Below are positions 1-6,304 of a DNA stretch of 8,609 nt, piece by piece. Where the stretch lies: positions 1 through 8,609 of the forward strand of contig WTBX01000432.1 of assembly GCA_013138855.1 (NCBI GenBank), given 5' to 3'. The stretch is from Methylococcaceae bacterium (GTDB lineage Bacteria; Pseudomonadota; Gammaproteobacteria; Methylococcales; Methylomonadaceae). The first letter of the stretch is position 1, and the number at the start of each line of letters is the position of its first letter. A program made the position numbers and the translations under genes. Below the pieces are notes generated by a model. The model saw nothing but the letters and a program-made list of their open reading frames with translations. It was not told the DNA's origin and searched no databases.

Positions 1-702
1 AGCGAAGGCTCTTAGTTGTTTATCATCAGCATCTAGCCAAATTTCATGACTATGCGGAAAAATTAACAAAGGCTTCCAGTTTGAATTTAACTGTATGACT
101 CGGCCTTTACTTTTAGAAACTTTAAAAGCAGAAGAAACATAACCTTGAAAATAATTTTTAGGACTATAAGAAGCTTTGAGGACTTGCTCCTTATCTTCAA
201 AGTTTATATCAGGAATAATGCCGATAAAAGTAGAAAAACCATTTTCATTTAACTGGGTTGCTGTTGCATGTTTAGAGGTTTTTTTACGCTCATCAGACTC
301 TACTAATGCTTTTTTATCTGTATTTGTGGTCGCGGCTGTTTTTTCTTTGGGGGCTGATTTTGTCAGTCCTTTTTGTTGAATAATGATTTTAGCATCATTA
401 AAAGCCGCTTGCATTATCGCTAGATGAATAGGTTTTTCAACATAAATAGTATTTTCCAGTTTTAATTCATCTCTGGATAATACAATCACAGGCCTTGGAT
501 TTCTTTTTGATCTGAGTTTTTCTAAGGCCTCTTTTCCTGCTGGCGAATCAACATCAACAATGTCTGTTTCAGCATCAAGGTCTTCGACAACCACGGCCGA
601 GCCTTTGCAGGGGCCTTGGAAATACATGACCATAGATTTATGTGTGCGTCCGTCCATTCCATGAAGAACAACTTGTAGTGGTTTTTGCTGGTTATCGCTC
701 AT
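1..702 (-). CDS. Receiver-like hypothetical protein (3' part missing)
   Basis: The reading frame starts at the ATG on the complement of 700-702 and stays open for 234 codons to the left edge, so the C-terminus is missing. Residues about 8-110 look like a response-regulator receiver fold. There is an acidic pair E40-D41, a strand ending in D50-V-D52 where the phosphoacceptor Asp would sit, a hydrophobic strand PVIVLS (71-76) with Ser at the usual Ser/Thr place, and an E-K90-P91 motif matching the conserved Lys-Pro of receivers. A polar Lys/Thr/Ala linker (about 113-150) leads to a second globular region (about 155-234) that I do not recognise. The start overlaps the end of the upstream FimV-C-like gene by 11 bases, which suggests translational coupling. 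Alignment of the phosphoacceptor is by eye, so it may be a degenerate, non-phosphorylated receiver. The coding call is firm; the function is not known. Confidence 0.8.
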   Translation of the reverse strand, partial: MSDNQQKPLQVVLHGMDGRTHKSMVMYFQGPCKGSAVVVEDLDAETDIVDVDSPAGKEALEKLRSKRNPRPVIVLSRDELKLENTIYVEKPIHLAIMQAAFNDAKIIIQQKGLTKSAPKEKTAATTNTDKKALVESDERKKTSKHATATQLNENGFSTFIGIIPDINFEDKEQVLKASYSPKNYFQGYVSSAFKVSKSKGRVIQLNSNWKPLLIFPHSHEIWLDADDKQLRAFA

Positions 703-1402
703 TAAAGAAACCTTTTAATTCATCCCAAGCAGGCGGAATAGTTTTAACTTGCGTTGTCAAGTTGTTATACATTTTTAAAAATTTATCTTCACTTCGGGTA
801 AGTTTATATAACTCTAGTAAGTCATCATGTAACTCTTGTCTTTCAAAATCCACAAGAATTGCTGCTTCAAGCGTTTCCATCGCCGTATCTAACTGGCTAT
901 AAGCGATGTAATCTCTCGCTAAATCCAAAGGATCATGCTCATGCTGAATTTTTTGTTCTTCTTTTTTTACTAATAAATTGATACCTATTAGCCCTTGAGT
1001 GAAAACGGTGTCAGTATTACCTTTTAATAGTCTAATCTCATCTATTGAAAGGCTTAAGGCATTTTTAAGTGTTGTATATTCATCAGGAGGAAGCTTTAGT
1101 TTTGCCCCCGTAATCATTCGTTGACTAATTCTGCTGCCCTGCCCCTCAAGAATAATTAAAAAATCAACTAAAGCCGCAAATAAATCATCAATTAAATCAT
1201 GTTGATAGCAAAAAAAAATCCGTTGTAAATGCACATGTAAATTTTTAGGGTCTCTTGAAATTTTAAAGATAATGCTATCAAGAGCTTCTTCTGAACTAAA
1301 ACCAAATAAATCTATTTCCTGATTTTCAAAATCAAGCTTAGCTGACGTTTCATCTGACTCTTCTTTTTCACTGCAAGTAATAAGGGATTTAAATTGAGTC
1401 AT
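692..1402 (-). CDS. FimV C-terminal-like helical protein
   Basis: This is a 236-residue soluble protein with no signal peptide or membrane segment. Residues about 157-200 begin DPLDLARDYI and continue through two amphipathic helices to LLELYKL. This resembles the TPR-like C-terminal domain of FimV, the polar organiser linked to type IV pilus function and cyclic-AMP signalling in Pseudomonas. Full FimV proteins are far longer, with a LysM domain and a membrane anchor, so this is a stand-alone cytoplasmic relative rather than FimV itself. The middle (about 36-145) is predicted helical from its heptad-like Leu/Ile spacing and is unfamiliar to me. The ATG at 1400-1402 has no good Shine-Dalgarno in front of it. 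The gene ends inside the start of the receiver-like gene, so the two are probably co-expressed. Family assignment is by motif resemblance only. Confidence 0.8.
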   Translation of the reverse strand: MTQFKSLITCSEKEESDETSAKLDFENQEIDLFGFSSEEALDSIIFKISRDPKNLHVHLQRIFFCYQHDLIDDLFAALVDFLIILEGQGSRISQRMITGAKLKLPPDEYTTLKNALSLSIDEIRLLKGNTDTVFTQGLIGINLLVKKEEQKIQHEHDPLDLARDYIAYSQLDTAMETLEAAILVDFERQELHDDLLELYKLTRSEDKFLKMYNNLTTQVKTIPPAWDELKGFFNER

Positions 1403-1431
1403 ACTTGTCTGTCGTTTTATGAAGCTTGAAT

Positions 1432-1461
1432 ATTATATAGGTAGCGGGTCTATTTATTCCA
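1432..1461 (-). promoter_or_regulatory. Possible sigma-70 promoter for the FimV-C-like gene
   Basis: Read on the minus strand there is a perfect TATAAT at the complement of 1432-1437. A weak -35 (TGGAAT, three of six consensus bases) lies 18 bases upstream at the complement of 1456-1461. The -10 lies about 30 bases before the ATG of the 692-1402 gene. The -10 is convincing, but AT-rich DNA yields such matches by chance and the -35 is poor. Confidence 0.35.
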
Positions 1462-1505
1462 GTTATTAACATTGCTTAAAATATTTTATTTCACGATTAC
1501 TGTTA

Positions 1506-2759
1506 TTAATGGTTAGTTACTAGTGTCGATTTAATATTAAGTTTTTGTTTCACTTGAGTCGAATAAGCCGAAGCTTCTTCTTTAGAATTAAAAGATTTGG
1601 TTGAGACACGATGCCAAACTTGCCCTTGAGCATTAACTTTTACAACTATAGCAGGTACACCTGATTTTCGATAGCTGCTGGCTTTTTCTTTGGCAGTTGC
1701 TGCATTTTTATAAGACCCAAGCCCTACGACCCAATCTTTCGTTTTATTTTTTGTAACGGCTTTTTTTTCGGTGTTTTGTGTTAATGATACTGTTTTAGCA
1801 GGCACTTTTAAAAGACTGCCATCTTTGCCGCGTTTTTCGATGGAAATAGCTGTTTTTGGCGTTATTGCTATGGCCTGTGTTTTACTTGCGGCTGGTTTTG
1901 AAGTCGTTGCTATTTTTTCTTCTGGCTTTTTAAGCGACGCTTTCACCGCCGTGTTTTTTTTCTGAGAACTCGTTTTAGTTATTATAGACGTTTTAACAGT
2001 TTTATCCGTAGTAACCGATTTCTTTGGCTGCCATTTTGTGGTGATTCTAGGGCTATTTTTAGATGTTTTTTGCTTAACCTGGCTTTTGAGTTTTATGGAA
2101 GGCTTAACAACAGCAGTTTTGCTTTTAGAGCTTGAAGAATGATCGTTAGCCAGCTCTTTTAACTGTTTTTTTAATATTGATGTGGCTTCTAGGGCTTCAT
2201 CCATATTACCTTGTCCTGTTAAAAGCATATCAAATTTTGTAGCTAATTCGTCAATTCGTGTATTAATATCTTTAATGTCTACAGGGGCTGTTATTGAGCT
2301 ACTATGCGTATTGCCTTCTAGTGTTGCTGTTAAATCTTTAACGTCTCGATGTAAGCTTCCTAAAAACAAGGCGGCTGTAACCGCTATAATCAATGCTAAC
2401 CCCCCCATTGCTAGACCAACATAGCTAGTTACCGAAGCACGTTTTGTCTGTCTTTCTTTTTGCAGTTTTCGAGTTAGTTTATCAGTTGCTACAGTAGCCT
2501 CTTTTAATTGTAGACTGATGAATTCTTGAGTCTGCTGCAATTCTTTGATTTGCTTGTTAACAGCAGCATTGGCTATTTCTGGTGTATTTTGTTCTGTATT
2601 TTGGTCTTCTTCAATCAACTCATAAATAACATCACCGACTTTTTCAGCTTTTGATTCGGGAACTTCATCCTGATCCATTAACAATACATCAGTGATTTCA
2701 TCGTTTTCGTTATGCACCTTTGGTTCACCGTCTGTTTTATTTTTTCTGAAATTTACCAT
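1506..2759 (-). CDS. Bitopic membrane protein with C-terminal SPOR domain
   Basis: The protein has 417 residues. An acidic, cytoplasmic N-terminal region (1-65) is followed by a probable coiled coil (about 66-106). A positively charged stop (KERQTKR, 101-107) precedes one transmembrane helix (about 113-135). A short coiled segment (about 160-203) and a long Lys/Thr/Ser-rich linker (about 208-341) lead to a SPOR domain (about 342-417, WVVGLGSY ... VWHRVSTKSF). The layout matches FtsN, DedD and DamX: N-terminus inside, SPOR domain in the periplasm, where such domains bind glycan strands stripped of stem peptides at division septa. It is therefore probably a cell-division or envelope protein. 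The linker is about 23 percent lysine, unusually cationic, and may also contact peptidoglycan or anionic polymers. It is transcribed in the same direction as the two genes after it, with a 103-base gap. Which SPOR subfamily it belongs to cannot be decided here. Confidence 0.88.
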   Translation of the reverse strand: MVNFRKNKTDGEPKVHNENDEITDVLLMDQDEVPESKAEKVGDVIYELIEEDQNTEQNTPEIANAAVNKQIKELQQTQEFISLQLKEATVATDKLTRKLQKERQTKRASVTSYVGLAMGGLALIIAVTAALFLGSLHRDVKDLTATLEGNTHSSSITAPVDIKDINTRIDELATKFDMLLTGQGNMDEALEATSILKKQLKELANDHSSSSKSKTAVVKPSIKLKSQVKQKTSKNSPRITTKWQPKKSVTTDKTVKTSIITKTSSQKKNTAVKASLKKPEEKIATTSKPAASKTQAIAITPKTAISIEKRGKDGSLLKVPAKTVSLTQNTEKKAVTKNKTKDWVVGLGSYKNAATAKEKASSYRKSGVPAIVVKVNAQGQVWHRVSTKSFNSKEEASAYSTQVKQKLNIKSTLVTNH

Positions 2760-2936
2760 TGTTTTTCTCGATCATAAGAATATATAACAACTATTTCAGT
2801 CTGGGGAATGTTATCTGCATGGATAATACTGCCGCTTAATATTAAAATAGTGATTCATTCAGGTTATAAGTATAGAACGCTTAATAGATTATCACCGAAA
2901 AATTTATTTAAACTTTAGAAAACTTTATTCTGCCTC

Positions 2937-2994
2937 TTAAATTTAAAGCGGGATAAATAGTCCCTCGGTGTTAAGTTGAAGGTTTAAATTTAAA
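2937..2994. repeat. Two copies of an AT palindrome in the divergent intergenic region
   Basis: TTAAATTTAAA occurs at 2937-2947 and again at 2984-2994, the second as part of the perfect 12-base palindrome TTTAAATTTAAA at 2983-2994. The copies are 47 bases apart in the 245-base region between the divergent SPOR and amidohydrolase genes, and the second lies 10 bases before the amidohydrolase ATG. They could be a paired operator or promoter-proximal AT tracts, or chance in AT-rich DNA. I see no convincing -35/-10 pair elsewhere in 2760-3004. Confidence 0.3.
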
Positions 2995-3004
2995 ACAATC
3001 AGTC

Positions 3005-4180
3005 ATGAATATTCCTGTAAAAATTCAACAACTAGAGACACAAATGCGCCAGTGGCGGCAGCATTTACATCAATTTCCTGAAACCGCTTATGAGGAAATT
3101 GAAACTGCGGCTTATATTGTAGAAATTTTGCAAAAATTGGGGTTAGAAGTTCATTCAGGCTTAGGTAAAACAGGGGTGGTAGCGACTTTATCGGCAGGCA
3201 ATAGCACACGGAAAATTGCGTTAAGAGCCGATATAGACGCATTGTTTATCGAAGAAAAAAATGAGCTCAGTTATAAATCGCAACATTCAGGAAAAATGCA
3301 CGCTTGCGGACACGATGGGCATACCGCGATGCTATTAGGGGCTGCGGCTTATTTGAGTGAACAGGCAGATTTTAACGGTACGGTTTATTTTATTTTTCAG
3401 CCAGCCGAAGAAGCACGCGCAGGTGCAAAAGCAATGATAGATGAGGGCTTATTTGAGTTGTTTCCTGCTGATAGTGTTTATGGTTTACATAATTTTCCAA
3501 GTATTCCGCAAGGCAACTTTGGCTTTAAAACAGGTGCAGTCATGGCTTCATTTGATTGTTTTGAAATCAAACTAACTGGGCGCGGAACTCATGCAGCAAT
3601 GCCGCAGTTAGGGGATGATGTGATTGTTACCGCGAGTCAAATTATTACCGCCTTACAAACGATCGTTAGTCGAAATATAGATCCAGCAAAAGCGGTGGTT
3701 GTGAGTATTACTCAAGTTCATGCTGGCGATACATGGAATGCGCTACCTGATTCTGCGGTGATTCGCGGAACTTTTCGTTGTTTCACACCGTCATTACAAG
3801 CTTTTATTAGCGATGAAATTACGCGAATTACAGACGGTTTATGTCAAGCGCATAATATAAAAGCAGAAATTGTCATTAATCCAGAAAATGCAGGCTATCC
3901 TGTTACCATTAATAGTTCAAAAGAAACAGCGATTGCCAAAGCAGTCGCTCAAGAATTAGTCGGTAAAGATAAAGTATTTCAGCCGACACCGAGCATGGGT
4001 TCGGAAGATTTTGCCTTTATGTTACAGGAAAAGGCGGGCTGTTATGCGTGGATTGGGAATGGTTCTACCGAAGGCGGCTGTTTATTACATAATCCACATT
4101 ATGATTTTAATGATGAGAATTTAACTTTGGGTGCGACTTACTGGGTGCGCTTAGTCGAAAAAATTCTTGTGCTGGATTAA
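3005..4180 (+). CDS. M20 family amidohydrolase / metallopeptidase (M20D, hippurate-hydrolase-like)
   Basis: This 391-residue cytoplasmic enzyme has the full length usual for the M20D family. It would hydrolyse the amide bond of N-acyl or N-aryl amino acids (aminoacylase, hippurate hydrolase or related activities). The metal and catalytic motifs are all present: ALRADIDAL (72-80), HACGHDGH with C101, H103 and H106, the PAEE pair E135-E136, H162 in GLHN, the dimerisation-domain motif GRGTHAAMP (192-200) with H196, SMGSEDF (330-336) and H362 in LHNPHYDFND. The Cys ligand in place of Asp is typical of the M20D group. The start is the first ATG of the frame; no clear Shine-Dalgarno precedes it. 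It stands alone, divergent from the SPOR gene and separated by a stem-loop from the HD gene, so the context does not reveal the substrate. Family call firm, substrate unknown. Confidence 0.93.
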   Translation: MNIPVKIQQLETQMRQWRQHLHQFPETAYEEIETAAYIVEILQKLGLEVHSGLGKTGVVATLSAGNSTRKIALRADIDALFIEEKNELSYKSQHSGKMHACGHDGHTAMLLGAAAYLSEQADFNGTVYFIFQPAEEARAGAKAMIDEGLFELFPADSVYGLHNFPSIPQGNFGFKTGAVMASFDCFEIKLTGRGTHAAMPQLGDDVIVTASQIITALQTIVSRNIDPAKAVVVSITQVHAGDTWNALPDSAVIRGTFRCFTPSLQAFISDEITRITDGLCQAHNIKAEIVINPENAGYPVTINSSKETAIAKAVAQELVGKDKVFQPTPSMGSEDFAFMLQEKAGCYAWIGNGSTEGGCLLHNPHYDFNDENLTLGATYWVRLVEKILVLD

Positions 4181-4224
4181 TCAAATTTTGGAGAAACAAA
4201 CCTAACAGGTTTTTCTAAATTTGA
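4181..4224 (+). terminator. 18-bp stem-loop after the amidohydrolase gene
   Basis: The stem-loop begins one base after the stop codon. Outer arms TCAAATTT (4181-4188) and AAATTTGA (4217-4224) pair. Next come AGAA (4192-4195) with TTCT (4213-4216), and AAACCT (4198-4203) with AGGTTT (4207-4212) around the loop AAC. Two small bulges lie on the 5' side. The inner hairpin runs into TTTTT at 4210-4214, so the inner part alone could act as a weak intrinsic terminator. The GC content is low, so 3'-end mRNA protection is an equal possibility. Confidence 0.5.
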
Positions 4225-4258
4225 GTTTCCCCTTAAAATTTAAAGTAGATTAGCTCAA

Positions 4259-4882
4259 ATGACACTATTTAAAAGTAAGCGTTTTTCAAAGTTGCTCAAA
4301 CAGTTAAATTGTAAGCTGGAGAATGAAGCAAGCGTCTGGAGTAATTTACGCAATGCTTATCATGAATCTCATAGGTATTATCATACTGAACAACATATTG
4401 ATGAATGTTTACAGCTTTTTGATACTTACCATTATTTAGCGAAAAAACCTTTAGAAGTTGAATTTGCCTTATGGTTTCACGATGCAGTTTATAACACTGA
4501 GGCGGCTGACAATGAGGACAAATCCGCGCTTTGGGCGAAAGAAATATTGTTGCACGGAGGCGTTAAAGATACAGTGATAACTAGAATTTATAATTTAATT
4601 CTAGCAACTGCGCATCAACAACAAGCTCCGCAAACAAATGATGAAAAATTATTAGTTGATATTGATATAGCTATTTTTGCAGCGAGTTCTGAACGGTTTG
4701 CAGAATATCAACAGCAGATTCGTAAAGAGTATGCTTGGGTTTCAGAACATATTTATCAGCAAAAACGCCGCGAAGTTTTAAATAACTTTTATAATAGTCC
4801 GATACTTTATTATTGCGATGAAATTCGCAAACAACTAGAAATACAGGCTCGGTTAAATTTACTGCAAGCATTAGTAACCTAG
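4259..4882 (+). CDS. HD-superfamily metal-dependent phosphohydrolase-like protein
   Basis: This 207-residue, all-helical soluble protein has the pattern of the small predicted HD phosphohydrolases (COG4339-like). It shows YHTEQHI (41-47, first His ligands H42/H46), FHDAVY (73-78, the H74-D75 pair that names the family), H119 in ATAHQ, and D134-I-D136 as the distal acidic ligand. The arginine/tyrosine-rich C-terminal region (about 155-185) is also typical. HD proteins hydrolyse phosphate esters, often of nucleotides, using one or two metal ions; the substrate of this subgroup is not established. The full length is present. It starts 78 bases after the amidohydrolase, with a stem-loop between them, and is followed by a strong hairpin, so it may be transcribed alone. 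No strong Shine-Dalgarno precedes the ATG. Family confidence is good; no specific function is claimed. Confidence 0.88.
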   Translation: MTLFKSKRFSKLLKQLNCKLENEASVWSNLRNAYHESHRYYHTEQHIDECLQLFDTYHYLAKKPLEVEFALWFHDAVYNTEAADNEDKSALWAKEILLHGGVKDTVITRIYNLILATAHQQQAPQTNDEKLLVDIDIAIFAASSERFAEYQQQIRKEYAWVSEHIYQQKRREVLNNFYNSPILYYCDEIRKQLEIQARLNLLQALVT

Positions 4883-4895
4883 CACCATCTTCTTA

Positions 4896-5005
4896 AAGTA
4901 ATCTATAAAATAATTTTACGCTAGACTGGCGGCTACCTGAAAGACGTAGTCTTTTGGGTAGCTGCCAGTCTTTTAATCGTACAAATCAAATTTTATAGCT
5001 TACTT
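4896..5005. mobile_element. Candidate MITE/REP-like element with nested inverted repeats
   Basis: Outer arms at 4896-4911 and 4990-5005 are inverted repeats matching at 15 of 16 positions. Inside them ATTTTACG (4913-4920) and CGTACAAAT (4978-4986) are imperfect inverted partners. The core is the long hairpin 4923-4971. The whole 110-bp unit is thus an extended imperfect palindrome between two unrelated genes, as in small non-autonomous elements or REP-type repeats. I see no target-site duplication and only one copy in the window, so a purely local terminator or structured RNA remains possible. Confidence 0.4.
4923..4974 (+). terminator. Strong 23-bp hairpin, probable terminator after the HD gene
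   Basis: The left arm 4923-4945 pairs with 4949-4971 along all 23 positions, with three G-U wobbles and a GTA triloop. The outer part AGACTGGC / GCCAGTCT and the middle GCTACC / GGTAGC are GC-rich for this genome. The stem is followed by a short T run (4971-4974). It lies 40 bases after the stop of the HD gene and would separate that gene from the biosynthetic operon. The stem is much longer than a normal terminator needs, which is why a repeat element is also proposed. Confidence 0.6.
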
Positions 5006-5039
5006 AGAATTAGTGGTACTAGTCTGTTAACAAGATTTA

Positions 5040-5067
5040 GGAGTGAAAAAATAAGCTTTTTCACTCC
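5040..5067 (+). promoter_or_regulatory. Perfect 11-bp hairpin in the leader of the ketoacyl synthase gene
   Basis: GGAGTGAAAAA (5040-5050) pairs perfectly with TTTTTCACTCC (5057-5067) around the 6-base loop ATAAGC. Weaker outer arms GTTAACAA (5026-5033) and TTGTGTAAC (5069-5077) can extend it with a bulge. There is no T tract after the stem, so a standard terminator is unlikely. It ends 22 bases before the ATG at 5090 and could be a leader structure, an attenuator or an operator. Confidence 0.45.
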
Positions 5068-5089
5068 GTTGTGTAACTTCCTTAAATAT

Positions 5090-6304
5090 ATGACAACATC
5101 CCCCAAAATAAAAGCCGCCGCTATTACCGCGTACACCACGCTAAATGCCTGCGGTTTAGGTAAGCAAGCTTTATCACAAGCACTTAAAACTAATCAAAGT
5201 CCACTTGCACCGCTAAAGCTATTTGAATTAGCTTTCAACGCTTATGTGGGTGAAATAAAACAGCCATTACCTGATATTCCAGACAATTTAAAAGCCTATC
5301 AAAGTCGCAATGCACAAGTGGCATTAGCGGCTTTAAATTATGAAGAAGATGGGGTTCGCCATGTGGTTGAAACAGCGAAACAGCGTTATGGCGCAGAGCG
5401 TATCGGCGTAATTATCGGCACTAGCACCTCAGGCTTGTATGAAACTGAATCAGCGTATGGTTATTTGTTAAAGCATGATGAAACCATGCCCGAAAATTTT
5501 AATTTTGTTAAACGTCATGCCTATCAAGCTACAGGACGTTTTTTACAATTAGAATTAGGTTTGACTGGGGCGTGTTTTGCAATTTCTACCGCCTGTTCAT
5601 CGGGCGCAAAAGCCATCGCAGCAGGTCAACGGTTAATAGATAATAATGTTTGTGATGCGGTTTTAGTCGGAGGGGTCGATACTTTATGTCGATTAACACT
5701 ACGCGGTTTTAATAGCTTGGATTTAATTTCACCAGAACCTTGCAAACCGATGGATGCAAATCGTTCGGGTATAAGTATTGGTGAAGCCGCTGGTTTATTA
5801 GTATTGGAAAAACAAAGCGATGATAATCAGCATTGTCCGCAATTATTAGCGGTGGGCGAATCGTCTGATGCTCATCACATGAGCCATCCGCATCCCGAAG
5901 GTTTAGGAGCTAAATTGGCAATGGAATCGGCTTTAAATTTGGCGGGACTTGAAGCGTCTTCGATTGATTATCTAAACCTCCATGCCACTGCAACTAAAAT
6001 TAATGATGCAGTTGAAGCGAAAGCCGTCTATTCAGTGTTTGCAGATAAATTGCCTTGTAGCGGAACGAAAGGGATTACAGGTCATACGCTCGGGGCAGCA
6101 GGCGCGTTGGAAACCATCATTACTTTGCTAGCCTTAGAACAGCAATTTATTCCAGCGACTACGGGCTTGCAAACTTTAGACCCAGATTGCCAATGTCAGG
6201 TGCTAACAAAACCGCTACTGAATCAACCTTTAAAAATTACCATGAGCAATTCCTTTGGTTTTGGTGGTAATAATGCCAGTGTTATTGTGGCGAAAAAATC
6301 ATGA
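5090..6304 (+). CDS. Beta-ketoacyl-ACP synthase (FabF-like, aryl polyene type)
   Basis: This is a 404-residue condensing enzyme with the complete thiolase-fold layout. The nucleophile is C169 in STACSSGAKA. The two catalytic histidines are H298 in NLHATAT and H332 in GITGHTLGAAG, and the glycine loop FGFGGNN is at 389-395. It would load an acyl chain on C169 and condense it with malonyl-ACP. The His box reads HATAT where most FabF-type enzymes have HGTGT, followed by the K-I-N-D-A-V-E stretch usual in polyene-type synthases. I chose ATG 5090; the frame is open from a TTG at 5069, but that TTG abuts a hairpin and has no Shine-Dalgarno. ATG 5090 also lacks a clear Shine-Dalgarno. The stop overlaps the next start by 4 bases (ATGA), so KS and chain length factor are translationally coupled, as expected for a heterodimer. 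Aryl polyene assignment rests on the neighbours. Confidence 0.92.
   Translation: MTTSPKIKAAAITAYTTLNACGLGKQALSQALKTNQSPLAPLKLFELAFNAYVGEIKQPLPDIPDNLKAYQSRNAQVALAALNYEEDGVRHVVETAKQRYGAERIGVIIGTSTSGLYETESAYGYLLKHDETMPENFNFVKRHAYQATGRFLQLELGLTGACFAISTACSSGAKAIAAGQRLIDNNVCDAVLVGGVDTLCRLTLRGFNSLDLISPEPCKPMDANRSGISIGEAAGLLVLEKQSDDNQHCPQLLAVGESSDAHHMSHPHPEGLGAKLAMESALNLAGLEASSIDYLNLHATATKINDAVEAKAVYSVFADKLPCSGTKGITGHTLGAAGALETIITLLALEQQFIPATTGLQTLDPDCQCQVLTKPLLNQPLKITMSNSFGFGGNNASVIVAKKS

Noticed and set aside
176..379. Plus-strand frame in the left gene
   Set aside because: It is antisense to the receiver-like gene, whose minus-strand frame is open over its whole 234 codons and coupled to its neighbour.
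2779..2807. Promoter for the SPOR gene (TATATT on the minus strand)
   Set aside because: The -10 is plausible, but no acceptable -35 lies at 16-18 bases, and AT-rich DNA gives such matches freely.
3003..3242. 79-residue minus-strand frame over the start of the amidohydrolase gene
   Set aside because: It is a shadow of the well-supported plus-strand gene with no family signal.
4198..4216. attC-like recombination site suggested by ACCTAAC
   Set aside because: Only one half of the attC core fits; no matching GTTRRRY partner, integrase or cassette array is present.
4671..4871. 66-residue minus-strand frame inside the HD gene
   Set aside because: It lies wholly antisense to a gene with clear catalytic motifs and shows no recognisable protein features.
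5069..5089. TTG start giving a 411-residue ketoacyl synthase
   Set aside because: The TTG lies immediately after a hairpin with no Shine-Dalgarno, and the seven extra residues add nothing resembling the family; ATG 5090 fits the usual N-terminus.
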